The notes beneath the pieces are model-generated. The model was not told the DNA's origin. It searched no databases and saw only the letters and a program-made list of their open reading frames with translations. From the NCBI GenBank assembly GCA_029267175.1, contig JARIDJ010000076.1, positions 1 through 64,000 on the forward strand: a stretch of DNA of 64,000 bases, given 5' to 3'. A program made the position numbers and the translations under genes. Of the stretch, positions 20,401-27,919 are shown in pieces. Numbering within the stretch: position 1 is the first letter of the stretch; each line of letters opens with the position of its first letter. The stretch is from Psychrobacter sp. (GTDB lineage: Bacteria; Pseudomonadota; Gammaproteobacteria; Pseudomonadales; Moraxellaceae).

Positions 20401-21115
20401 TATCATTTTGGCTACTATCAAAAGCGCTATCCATAAAAGCATTATTATCAGCATCTAAGGCGGCAAGTTCACGCTCGATTTGTTCAGGGGTCATCATCTG
20501 ATAGCCTTGCTGCTGAATAGCAGTCGCTTGCTGCTGCAAAGCTAAATCACTCTCAAAACGCTCGGTATGCTCAACGTTACGATCATCATCCCAATTATCG
20601 TCTTTTGGGTCAGCTAAGCCATTGCTGCTTTTTTCCGCTTTATTACCCTTATTATTGCTAGCATTATTGTTTTCATCTTTACTTTGTTGGCTATAGTCAT
20701 CTAGTACCGACTTATCAATCTCACCTTGTTCAAAAGCTTTTCTTAAACGCAGCGCCTCTAAAGCCTCATCTAATTTGGCATCGGAGTCAAAATCAATAAC
20801 AGTGTCATCAGTAGACTCTGTAGCTGCCGTGTTAGCCGCGGTTGTATTGCTGATAGTAACTGGCTTTGTCTCAGTAAATCTAGTTTCAGCAGCATTAGCA
20901 GACGCTATAGTAAAACTGACTAACACACTAGTCACCGCATTAAATAACGCAGAGCGGGCAAAGGCATGACCACTGTTAACCCTAGCAGACGGTGCTCTGC
21001 TTATTGCCGCTAATTGATAAGGCATAAGAGACGATGACGCGGCTAATGAGCGACTTGACGACGTTGATATCGTAGTCTTCACGGATGAATTAGGTAATAA
21101 GGGCTTACTTCTCAT
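17417..21115 (-). CDS. tamA: TamA, Omp85-family outer-membrane protein with large extensions
   Basis: TamA is the outer-membrane half of the translocation and assembly module. The C-terminal third (about 888-1232) is an Omp85 beta-barrel with the lid-loop motif SIRGYDYESLSP and the final FFIGSPL. POTRA domains begin near residue 450 (VKTTVYLQQ). The protein has 1232 residues against 577 in E. coli. The first 76 residues are an unusually long signal region ending ANA; residues about 80-445 are acidic, Gln/Asn/Ser-rich and include a tetrapeptide repeat (NDNF) near 236-256. A second Asn-rich insert (about 720-790) lies between POTRA and barrel. The ATG has an AGGA about 11 bases upstream. An internal start is possible but the frame reads as coding throughout. 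Confidence 0.92.
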   Translation of the reverse strand: MRSKPLLPNSSVKTTISTSSSRSLAASSSLMPYQLAAISRAPSARVNSGHAFARSALFNAVTSVLVSFTIASANAAETRFTETKPVTISNTTAANTAATESTDDTVIDFDSDAKLDEALEALRLRKAFEQGEIDKSVLDDYSQQSKDENNNASNNKGNKAEKSSNGLADPKDDNWDDDRNVEHTERFESDLALQQQATAIQQQGYQMMTPEQIERELAALDADNNAFMDSAFDSSQNDNFDTSFNDNFNDNFNDNFDASFNDSVDSLASGDGFNAPIARLDSQQLPIGLDPKLDAAILPAPNNLETLNSEQTAQQRAETAEVMSRPIEVSDAVSSGRVDDSANILQNDNPEKILAAKSNSSVTGAGTNNTISTIAEAKQQASSDERLEEQNGELNPEDYLPDYQATSDTEAVAEGVTQASKPKPLARNEGGIVKRLYNRFFNGGVAALPKVKTTVYLQQAATTNSANSIPKLIKADEDIQPIDNIKAALDDTTVQSVADFTAALPRLRETALNAAKAVGYYDITLKLRQPDANSIDVIIEKLGEPVKVESRIVDVRGEGSEQEEFKALEKSALPAEGDVFNHRVYKNSKAAFEALSSTYGYFDEKWLNKSVDIILPDNTADISLVYDTGERYDFDEVVFFTYDEASNTLTRDPDKLPVELSLLRQLLNFEAGDPFYRPDVTKLSNDLSATRYFNTVNVESILPPDERSASSTLAFDNAPSAGENVADNELDNDVTNGSVNGNGSTMSGANRNNNSNTNNINNNLNPESRDSSGDGTAANGVSAEGINANSGAKVDAADIAPIEFQVDEETQGKLQAIKDKANRLSRLPNDRVLDEKKKKSENFLGKISDSISNIAQKIFPEEERVIDENFVPPTLANRITPEQVLVDKKVPLYVFVSANKPRDAQVGLGYGTDTGVRATAKIDYNLVNRKGYQAGAEVEASRISKNVTVYGSRPWKHPLNDKLEARLTYEEEVIDQGEGNFDLSTNTLKAALARNIRKESGWNKSYSLRYRLDELETGVDETKLEDLPVRFTSSKPTQQALLFGYGINKTSVNNSINPTSGYRQYYGIEAGSESLLSDTDLAIIRAGVSGIYSFGADNKHQVLGSFNGGYIWADDFYEVPYKLRFFAGGDQSIRGYDYESLSPLENGYLTGGQVLAVGSAEYNYEFRPGFRGAVFTDVGNAYDKDFNTDTKVGVGVGIRWASPVGVVRVDVAAGVTEDSIPVRLHFFIGSPL
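20348..20407. repeat. 12-nt tandem repeat inside tamA
   Basis: Five 12-base units in a row: AAAGTTATCGTT twice, AAAATTATCATT, GAAACTAGTATC, AAAATTATCATT. On the minus strand they encode the NDNF / DTSF tetrapeptide repeats in the N-terminal extension of TamA. The frame is preserved, so changes in copy number would lengthen or shorten the protein without frameshift. Confidence 0.85.
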
Positions 21116-21542
21116 GAATAATAATATCCTATCATTTCATCTAGCGACCTGAGCACGGCATAACTGTCGATTAATGGCGCAAAAACTACTGGCTAATTAC
21201 CACCTATAATCATCGGTGATTATGTTCTAATCGTAAAAATACTATCTAAAATCAACGCCTTAAAAGCAAGCCATTATAAAAACGTTACTTATAAATATTA
21301 GAGCCTAAAAAATTTACAAATCATAACTGAGTTAACCGGCAAATCATAGCATTTAACACATGTATTTGCCTCAAAGCCTTGCTATTATACGACCTTGTAG
21401 TCATAAAACCTACCTTATATTTTGATAAGTTATTGATACTATTAATCATTGTCTGATTACACCTCACTTTTAAATTGCATTTATCTAGCATCTCTCTATG
21501 CTTGCTTAAAGTATTAGATAATATTCGCTCATAGGAAGCCTA
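21116..21542. other. Divergent promoter region between tamA and the LplT-like gene
   Basis: These 427 AT-rich bases lie between two genes transcribed away from each other, so they should carry promoters for both. I see no ORF and no clear operator or hairpin. The SD for the plus-strand gene (AGGAAG, 21533-21538) lies at the right end. Confidence 0.5.
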
Positions 21543-22880
21543 ATGGCAAATCAGTTTCAGTTATTCAAACGTCGTCGTTTTAGCGCTATGTTTTTTACTC
21601 AGTTTTTGGGTGCATTTAATGACAATATTTTTAAACAGGCACTGATATTAGTATTGACTTATACCGCTGCTAGTAAGCTTGGCGCTGAGGTTAGCATTCT
21701 TAATAACTTAGCTGCTATGCTATTTATTTTGCCGTACTTTTTATTCTCAGCGTTAGCAGGACAAATCGCTGATAAGTATGAGAAGTCTAAATTGACGCGC
21801 TTAGTCAAAGTCCTTGAGATCGTCATTATGACGGTCGCCGCTATTGGCTTTGTGTTTGAGTGGTATGTGCTGCTGTTTGTGGCGCTATTTTTGATGGGTA
21901 CGCACTCTACTTTTTTTGGTCCTATTAAATACGCTTATTTGCCACAGGCCATGCAAGAAGATGAGCTGGTCGGTGCTAATGGCCTATTTCAAATGGGCAC
22001 ATCCTTAGCTATTTTATTGGGTATGATCATCGCTGGGGTATTGACGCAGTTGCCGCAGTCGCTGTATTGGATCGCAGTAACGGTGGTATTGGTATCAGTA
22101 TTAGGTTATGTGGCGGCGCGCGGTATTCCCAATATGCCAGCGATGCAGCCTACTCTTAAGGTTAATTGGAATATTTTTACCACCAGTTTAGCGACAGTGC
22201 GCTATTTATACTCGCTACCGTTTTTATTCTTTGTCATCTTAGGCAATAGCTGGTTTTGGTTTTATGGCGCTACCTTTTTGACGCAGACCCCTGAATTTAG
22301 CAAAGTGATATTGCAAGGCGATGAGTCAGTAGTGATATTTCTGCTAACCTTATTTTCAGTTGGAGTCTCTATTGGCTCTTTGTTGTGTAAGAGTCTGACC
22401 AAAAATCAGGTAAGTTTACGCCTATTACCCTTTGGTATTGCTGGATTAAGCCTGTTTGCTATAGATCTTTATTTATCTTTATCAGGGCTTAATATAGAGC
22501 TTGCTGGCGATAATTTATTAGGCATTAGCGAGTTATTTGGCATTGCTGGAACTTGGCGCGTTTTTGTAGATTTGTTTTTTTTAGGGTTTAGCGGCGGCTT
22601 ATATATCGTGCCTTTATATGCCTCAATGCAGGCTTATGCCCCTAAGAGCCACCGGGCGCGCATCGTTGGGGCTAATAATATTTTTAATGCTGTTTTTATG
22701 GTAGGTTCTGCTATTTTTGCTATTGTGTTATTAAATAGCTTACAGCTAACACTGCCGCAGTTGTTTTTGGTGACTGGAATACTTAATATTGTTTTTGGAG
22801 TATTTTTATACCTAAAACTAAAAAAACATCAGCAGCAAGCGCTTATTCAAACCAACGATGCTGCCAAAAATAATCAATAG
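21543..22880 (+). CDS. MFS transporter, LplT-like (probable lysophospholipid importer)
   Basis: A 445-residue major-facilitator protein with about 12 hydrophobic segments. The opening FFTQFLGAFNDNIFKQALIL closely resembles LplT and the MFS half of LplT-Aas fusions, which flip lysophospholipids across the inner membrane for re-acylation. Conserved loop motifs (GQIADKYEKSKLTR, residues about 77-90; GTHSTFFGPIKYAYLPQ, about 118-134) support this. No acyltransferase (aas) gene is adjacent, unlike in many genomes. AGGAAG before the ATG fixes the start. coq7 follows 68 bases after the stop on the same strand. The substrate is inferred from family only. Confidence 0.75.
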   Translation: MANQFQLFKRRRFSAMFFTQFLGAFNDNIFKQALILVLTYTAASKLGAEVSILNNLAAMLFILPYFLFSALAGQIADKYEKSKLTRLVKVLEIVIMTVAAIGFVFEWYVLLFVALFLMGTHSTFFGPIKYAYLPQAMQEDELVGANGLFQMGTSLAILLGMIIAGVLTQLPQSLYWIAVTVVLVSVLGYVAARGIPNMPAMQPTLKVNWNIFTTSLATVRYLYSLPFLFFVILGNSWFWFYGATFLTQTPEFSKVILQGDESVVIFLLTLFSVGVSIGSLLCKSLTKNQVSLRLLPFGIAGLSLFAIDLYLSLSGLNIELAGDNLLGISELFGIAGTWRVFVDLFFLGFSGGLYIVPLYASMQAYAPKSHRARIVGANNIFNAVFMVGSAIFAIVLLNSLQLTLPQLFLVTGILNIVFGVFLYLKLKKHQQQALIQTNDAAKNNQ

Positions 22881-22948
22881 TGAGTGAAAAAAACACTAAA
22901 CTAAGCATAATTTTAAATTAAAAAACCGTGTTTTATCAGGAGTACAAT

Positions 22949-23593
22949 ATGACAGCGCGACCTTTATCTAAGATTGATCATTTATTATTAAGTGTTGATA
23001 AAGCTTTGCGAGCCATAGTGCCGCATTCAAACCCTAGCGCACGTCCGCTACCTGTTAGCAGTGATGAGATCCCTGAGCTGAGCATCACTGAATCTAGGCA
23101 TGTGGCTGGGCTTATGCGTATCAATCATACCGGAGAGGTCTGCGCGCAGGGGCTATATCATGGTCAGGCGTTTGCGGCAAAAGATGATAAGGTCAAGCAG
23201 GCGATGCATCAGTCGGCGATTGAAGAAGTCGATCATCTAGTCTGGTGCGAGACCCGCTTAGACGAGCTTGGGAGTCACCCTAGTATTTTTACTCCGCTAT
23301 GGTATGGGATGTCCTTTGGCTTAGGAGCCGTGGCAGGCGCCATCTCTAATGAGTTCAGCTTAGGGTTTGTAGCTGAGACAGAAGCACAAGTCAGCGAACA
23401 TCTACAAGATCATATCGCCCAGCTGCCCGCTCAAGACAACCGTACACGCGAGATACTAGCGCAAATGGATATTGAGGAGCTACATCATCGACAGCTTGCT
23501 TTAGACAGTGGCGGCGCCGCTTTATCACCACCCGTGCGCCGTAGTATGCGTTTTATGGCCAACTGTATGAAAGGCGCCGCTTATCACGTATAA
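22949..23593 (+). CDS. coq7: Coq7, demethoxyubiquinone hydroxylase
   Basis: Coq7 is a di-iron monooxygenase that adds the C6 hydroxyl in ubiquinone synthesis, at the inner membrane. With the chosen start it has 214 residues. The carboxylate and histidine ligands are visible: Glu63 (NHTGEVCAQ), Glu93 and His96 (EEVDH), Glu145, Glu177 and His180 (EELHH). The ATG at 22949 is preferred over an in-frame ATG at 22928 because AGGAG lies six bases before it. It lies downstream of the LplT-like gene and may share its transcript. It is the Coq7 type found in Pseudomonas and Acinetobacter rather than UbiF of E. coli. Confidence 0.95.
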   Translation: MTARPLSKIDHLLLSVDKALRAIVPHSNPSARPLPVSSDEIPELSITESRHVAGLMRINHTGEVCAQGLYHGQAFAAKDDKVKQAMHQSAIEEVDHLVWCETRLDELGSHPSIFTPLWYGMSFGLGAVAGAISNEFSLGFVAETEAQVSEHLQDHIAQLPAQDNRTREILAQMDIEELHHRQLALDSGGAALSPPVRRSMRFMANCMKGAAYHV

Positions 23594-23907
23594 CGAAAGT
23601 AACTAGTCAAAAACGTTTTTGGCTACTATGGCTACTAACTGTTGCGTATTGTTTTTAACAATCCTACCATTGTGAGTATCACAGCTACTTGCTAGGGTAT
23701 AAAAATTGAAATAATTTATAAGCTTGGTACTTTAAACTTTAAAGCTTAGCATCTTAAAACTTAGTACTTTAAAATTTAGTACTTTAGAGTAAAAGTGTTT
23801 AAAAGCTAAACTTATTATCTTTTATACCCCAAAATTAAATGACATTCGCTCAATACTAAGATAGCAAAAACCTTTACCATTGAGATTATTATAAGGCAGC
23901 CTTTTTT
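23594..23907. other. AT-rich intergenic region after coq7
   Basis: These 314 bases hold a short palindrome (CAAAAACGTTTTTG, 23608-23621) just after coq7 and a 15-nt tandem repeat (23745-23789). The end carries an AAGG about 11 bases before the next ATG. No gene is seen. Confidence 0.5.
23745..23789. repeat. 15-nt intergenic tandem repeat
   Basis: Three adjacent imperfect 15-base units (CTTAGCATCTTAAAA, CTTAGTACTTTAAAA, TTTAGTACTTTAGAG), with a fourth partial unit at 23723-23736. They sit upstream of the secreted protein gene at 23908 in a gene-free stretch. Confidence 0.7.
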
Positions 23908-24906
23908 ATGAAATATCACTCTACCAACAAATTTGCGACTTTAACGGCTTTAGCAGCGGCCTGTACTATGATGCTTGCCACTCCTGCTATCGCAGCAACC
24001 GATGCGGTAACAGCTAGCGTACCAAGCGCTAAGGATTCAAGTCAGCGTATTATTCGCCGTGCTCAGCCCGCGGCTGCTAGTACGACTCAAGCCAATAGCC
24101 TGCAAACAAACGCAGTATCAGCGGTGGCTGAAAGCGTACAAACACAAGCGCCTAATACTCGCGTTTATCAGCGCGGTCCTATCACCAGCTCAGGCATAGA
24201 TATCAGTAAAGGCCAGCTACGCAATATCCCAGCGCCGCAAGCTCGTATCGATAATATTAGTTTTATCTCAACCGTACTTATTCCGACCACGCAAGGTGTG
24301 GGCAGCGATAAACTAGATGTCAGCTTGCTTGATGATTTTATCGAAGACGTCTCACCTAATGCCCGTCACTATCCGCCAAACTTTCCTAATCGCTCACAGC
24401 GCTACTATGCTCGCGAAAAAATCAAAGTATTAACGGATTGGATTGATCCTTTTGCCAGTGCGCCTAATGCCTCTTATGAGGTGCTCATTCGTGCAGCCAA
24501 ACTCAATGGTATGGGCCGTAACTTAGATTTAGGTTCTGATTATGCGATCCGCGGCGGCAAATATGTAGACCGTGCTATCAAAGCTAAGTCCGATAGCGGT
24601 GAAGCGAACTTCTTATATGGCATGATGCTCTCAGAGGGCGGCGGCTTTAAGGAAGGTCAAAAATATTTAGATAGAGCGGTGAGCTTAGGTTATACCGAAG
24701 CTGAGCAAAGTTTGGCTCAATCTGATCTATTGAGTGATCGCCGCAGTGAAGCGCTGTCGCGTTTACGTCGCCTGGAGCAACGAGCGCCTGATAATCAGAT
24801 TATTCGCCAACAAATTAAGCTGATTGAAGATGGTAAATTCTATATCTGGGATATTCCTGCGCCTAATATCGATATCAATCCAAAGACGCTAAACCAAACC
24901 AGTTAG
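23908..24906 (+). CDS. Secreted protein with TPR/Sel1-like helical repeats, function unknown
   Basis: I do not recognise the family. The 332-residue protein has a good signal peptide (about 1-29, ending AIAA), an Ala/Ser/Gln-rich stretch to about 90, then a domain rich in helical repeats (about 175-315) with patterns such as GEANFLYGMMLSEGGGFKEG and YLDRAVSLGYTEAEQSLAQ that resemble Sel1/TPR units. It should be periplasmic and bind other proteins, but no partner can be named. A strong terminator follows 52 bases after the stop and a gene-free stretch precedes it, so it is probably transcribed alone. The next gene downstream is a lipase-like lipoprotein. Confidence 0.7.
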   Translation: MKYHSTNKFATLTALAAACTMMLATPAIAATDAVTASVPSAKDSSQRIIRRAQPAAASTTQANSLQTNAVSAVAESVQTQAPNTRVYQRGPITSSGIDISKGQLRNIPAPQARIDNISFISTVLIPTTQGVGSDKLDVSLLDDFIEDVSPNARHYPPNFPNRSQRYYAREKIKVLTDWIDPFASAPNASYEVLIRAAKLNGMGRNLDLGSDYAIRGGKYVDRAIKAKSDSGEANFLYGMMLSEGGGFKEGQKYLDRAVSLGYTEAEQSLAQSDLLSDRRSEALSRLRRLEQRAPDNQIIRQQIKLIEDGKFYIWDIPAPNIDINPKTLNQTS

Positions 24907-24957
24907 TAAAAAAGAATTAGAGTAAGCTTGATAGCGAATCAAACGTTTTATCTGTAG

Positions 24958-25009
24958 GCGCGTCTGTTTTATAGTGATGTAGAATTAGCTATAAAGCAGG
25001 CGCGCTTTT
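24958..25009 (+). terminator. Terminator after the secreted helical-repeat protein
   Basis: A 17-bp stem (GCGCGTCTGTTTTATAG with CTATAAAGCAGGCGCGC, one G-T pair and one mismatch) with a 14-base loop, followed by TTTT. It lies 52 bases after the stop codon at 24906. Confidence 0.8.
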
Positions 25010-25079
25010 CTAATTTTGGCCTTGTCTATTTTAGGTTATACTTTATAAAGTTTGTAATTGATACTCACTGAGAGCTGCT

Positions 25080-27557
25080 ATGACCGTCACAAAAAATGCT
25101 TTTACAAGCACTATAAATATTCACAAAAAAGCGGCGTTAACTATGGTGCTGATTATTGCTCCGCTGTTTATTAGTGCTTGTAATACGGTCTCAGTAAGCC
25201 AGCAAAGCAAAGCTAAAGTCATTAGCAGTCAACGGGGTAATATCGTCTCAGATGATAAGCTTAGTAGTAATACTGCCGCCACTTTACTCTCAGCAGGTCT
25301 AAATCAGCAAGCTTGTTTTCAATACTTTGATCTTTGTTTAGATCAGCTCTCAGATAGTTTGCTCGATGACAAATATCGACCAAAGCTGGCTATTTTTGCT
25401 GAATTGCATTACGCCAAAGCGCGGCAATTAGCCAATTCAGAGGACTGTAGAGCTGCGCTTGCCCGTCCGCCCATTGACCCTTATTATGCTAACGCTCCGC
25501 TTGATGACAAGCAAATTAAGACAAACCAGCAAAACACTGAGACTTGTCTTATCAGCTATCAGCAGCGACTCTTTGACGCCATCAAAACCAGTTATGCTTA
25601 TCTGTTTTATGACAGTTTAGAGCATGATTTTGAGGGCGGCGATGGTAAGCAGAAAGTAGCGCTGATAAAGAACCGTATTCCTAATGATGTAGATATTCAA
25701 ACCCAAGATATCTACAACGCAGCGAGTAATGACGTCATCACCCAGCTGTATCAATCGGCAGACAATCCAAACAAATTAATGGGCGATACTAAAGTGGAGT
25801 ATCTGCCAGCGACTGTTGCGGTTAGCGACTCTACCCAAGCGGCTATTACGAATAATGTCGCACTCCAAGGAGAGGCTACGGATCAGATAAAAGTGATGAA
25901 AATGCAGGTTGATGATTATAATCTTGAGGTGTATTTGCCTAATGAGAACAATTATCTAAAAAACGCTCGTGAGCGAACCTCAGCTTTAGCAGATCTAACC
26001 TCAACTTATGAGCTACGGTTAACCGGTCTTAACTCAATAAGCAAACGCCCCGGACTAGGCGTCAGCTTTGTGGCCTCGTTAAATGATCGCTATACCACTA
26101 CCATTCGCCAGCTATTGGTGGCCTCATTATCAGGCAGGCTTGCTCAAGATATGGCGGACGATAATAAACCGTTCAATGATGACGATGCCAGCTCACGCAT
26201 CTACCCTACCGGTCACCTACTAATGACGGGGCTAATAAAGCCAAAAGGCAAAAGCATATTGGAGGTGTTAGCCAGTCGTCAGCTCGATATTCATCTATAT
26301 AATCCTTATCGAAGTGAGAGTACTAAAATATTAGGCGAAGAGTATCCACTCGCTGCCAACTTTTCAGCCGGCTACGGCATGTGGTTGGCTGAAAATCAGC
26401 TTGATGGCGTAGGCTATCTAAACTTAATCTCGCGCCAGCCACAAGCCAGTCTACCTAAGCTATTTATGCTTGAGCCTTATGATCCAAATAAGCGCGTGCT
26501 CATTATGCTGCATGGTCTAGCCTCTAGCCCCGCCGCTTGGGTCAATTTGACTAACGATATCCTAAACGATGATAAGCTGCGTGATAATTATCAAGTTTGG
26601 CAGATTTTTTATCCGACTAACCTACCTATATTAGAGAACCGTTACCAAATTCAGCAATTGATTGAAGCGACTTATAAACAAACAGATCCTAGTGGCCAAA
26701 ACCGTGCGAGCCAAAACAGTGTCATTATCAGTCATAGTATGGGCGGCATCATCGCACGAATGATGTTATCTGATGATAATTTGGTCGATGATTTGGATCG
26801 TCTTGATGAAGAAGAGCTGCTGAGCGCCAGTGAAAAAAGGCAAATACGGGATGCTTTAAAACAGTCCTTTGGTGAGGAAAAATTAGAAAAGCGCTTCAAG
26901 CTACAATCCTTATCACAAGTAGATACTGCCGTATTCTTATCTACGCCATTTCGAGGCACTGACTATGCCGATCGTTGGTTCACGCGAGCGCTGCGCCGTA
27001 TTGTTTACCTGCCAGTAGGACTAGTAAAAACCATCACCGATAATTTAGCGACTCTAGCTATCCAAGGCGATATAGCCAACAATCCTTTAGGCGCGCTTTA
27101 TCTACAAAATGGCGCTAGCCAGTTAAGTAATAAATCCTCCTTTATTCAATTAACTAAAGATATCACTATCAATGATCGAGTGACCTATCATTCTATCATC
27201 GCCAATAATGATGCCGATATTACTAAAGGCCTAGCACAGATGCAGCCGGACGGCGCCAAGATAGATTTATCACAAGCACAAGATGAGGATAGCGATGCTT
27301 TAGCAGCTAATACTGATGACGTTGATAATGACGATAGCAGTATAGACCGTACGCCTTTAGTAGCGGCTGTCACAGTCGAAGGCGATATCAGTCAGGCTAT
27401 TACTGAGCGCTTGTCCGATGGCATTGTCCCTTATACCAGTGCACATTTAAACGGCGCGGCGAGCGAAACCGTCATTAATGGTGGTCATAGCATTCAACAA
27501 AACCCGCAAACGATTTTGACCTTGCGCCGCATACTATATGAGCAGCTTAAGGAATAG
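25080..27557 (+). CDS. Large alpha/beta-hydrolase (lipase-like) lipoprotein
   Basis: The 825-residue protein carries a lipoprotein signal: a hydrophobic segment then a lipobox ISAC with Cys34. A lipase-like alpha/beta-hydrolase domain lies in the C-terminal half: the oxyanion-hole motif MLHGLASSPAAW (from 476), the nucleophile elbow SHSMGG (Ser553), Asp780 in LSDGIVPY and His803 in GGHS as likely triad members. The first 440 residues form an extra domain I do not recognise. An acidic Asp-rich insert (about 740-765) precedes the end of the hydrolase fold. It is expected to be anchored in the outer membrane and to act on esters, perhaps lipids; the substrate is unknown. An AT-only hairpin follows the stop. 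Confidence 0.8.
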   Translation: MTVTKNAFTSTINIHKKAALTMVLIIAPLFISACNTVSVSQQSKAKVISSQRGNIVSDDKLSSNTAATLLSAGLNQQACFQYFDLCLDQLSDSLLDDKYRPKLAIFAELHYAKARQLANSEDCRAALARPPIDPYYANAPLDDKQIKTNQQNTETCLISYQQRLFDAIKTSYAYLFYDSLEHDFEGGDGKQKVALIKNRIPNDVDIQTQDIYNAASNDVITQLYQSADNPNKLMGDTKVEYLPATVAVSDSTQAAITNNVALQGEATDQIKVMKMQVDDYNLEVYLPNENNYLKNARERTSALADLTSTYELRLTGLNSISKRPGLGVSFVASLNDRYTTTIRQLLVASLSGRLAQDMADDNKPFNDDDASSRIYPTGHLLMTGLIKPKGKSILEVLASRQLDIHLYNPYRSESTKILGEEYPLAANFSAGYGMWLAENQLDGVGYLNLISRQPQASLPKLFMLEPYDPNKRVLIMLHGLASSPAAWVNLTNDILNDDKLRDNYQVWQIFYPTNLPILENRYQIQQLIEATYKQTDPSGQNRASQNSVIISHSMGGIIARMMLSDDNLVDDLDRLDEEELLSASEKRQIRDALKQSFGEEKLEKRFKLQSLSQVDTAVFLSTPFRGTDYADRWFTRALRRIVYLPVGLVKTITDNLATLAIQGDIANNPLGALYLQNGASQLSNKSSFIQLTKDITINDRVTYHSIIANNDADITKGLAQMQPDGAKIDLSQAQDEDSDALAANTDDVDNDDSSIDRTPLVAAVTVEGDISQAITERLSDGIVPYTSAHLNGAASETVINGGHSIQQNPQTILTLRRILYEQLKE

Positions 27558-27919
27558 TGGCTCTTAGGTGCGCGCTTCAATACAAGACATTGTTATAATA
27601 TATAATAAAATATATTATAACTTTTATTGAGTACTTACTTATATACCAATTATGACTACTAGGTAAGCGCTGATAACAGAGCTATACTTGCACTCGCTCT
27701 AATGGAGGCGCATAATTGTCAACAGTTATTTTTTAGTCATCCGCTATCCACTTAACGGATTAATTTTATAGTATAAATTTAGATTTATAAGGATATAAAT
27801 TCCACTTCAGCTAAGTCACTCTTAGCTATTGCCCGCGATAGGATTTATAAATTGCGGACAGTTACTTGAGCGTATCACGGAAGCTTGCGCTAATTTGCTC
27901 ACTGATATAGGTAACGCTT
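27558..27919. other. Intergenic region upstream of cioA
   Basis: These 362 bases separate the lipoprotein gene from cioA. They contain the AT-only hairpin at 27592-27625 and should hold the cioAB promoter. AT-rich -10-like hexamers such as TATAGT occur near 27769-27774, but I could not pair one with a good -35. A short overlapping frame (27829-28035) looks spurious. Confidence 0.5.
27592..27625 (+). terminator. AT-only hairpin, possible terminator
   Basis: A perfect 12-bp stem GTTATAATATAT / ATATATTATAAC with a 6-base loop, followed by TTTT, 34 bases after the lipoprotein stop. Only the closing pair is G-C, so the stem would be weak. It may end the transcript or serve another role. Confidence 0.5.

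Noticed and set aside
20028..20501. 157-codon plus-strand frame over the tamA low-complexity region
   Set aside because: Its Leu/Ser/Lys repeats are the antisense reading of the NDNF tandem repeat, so it is a by-product of the repeat.
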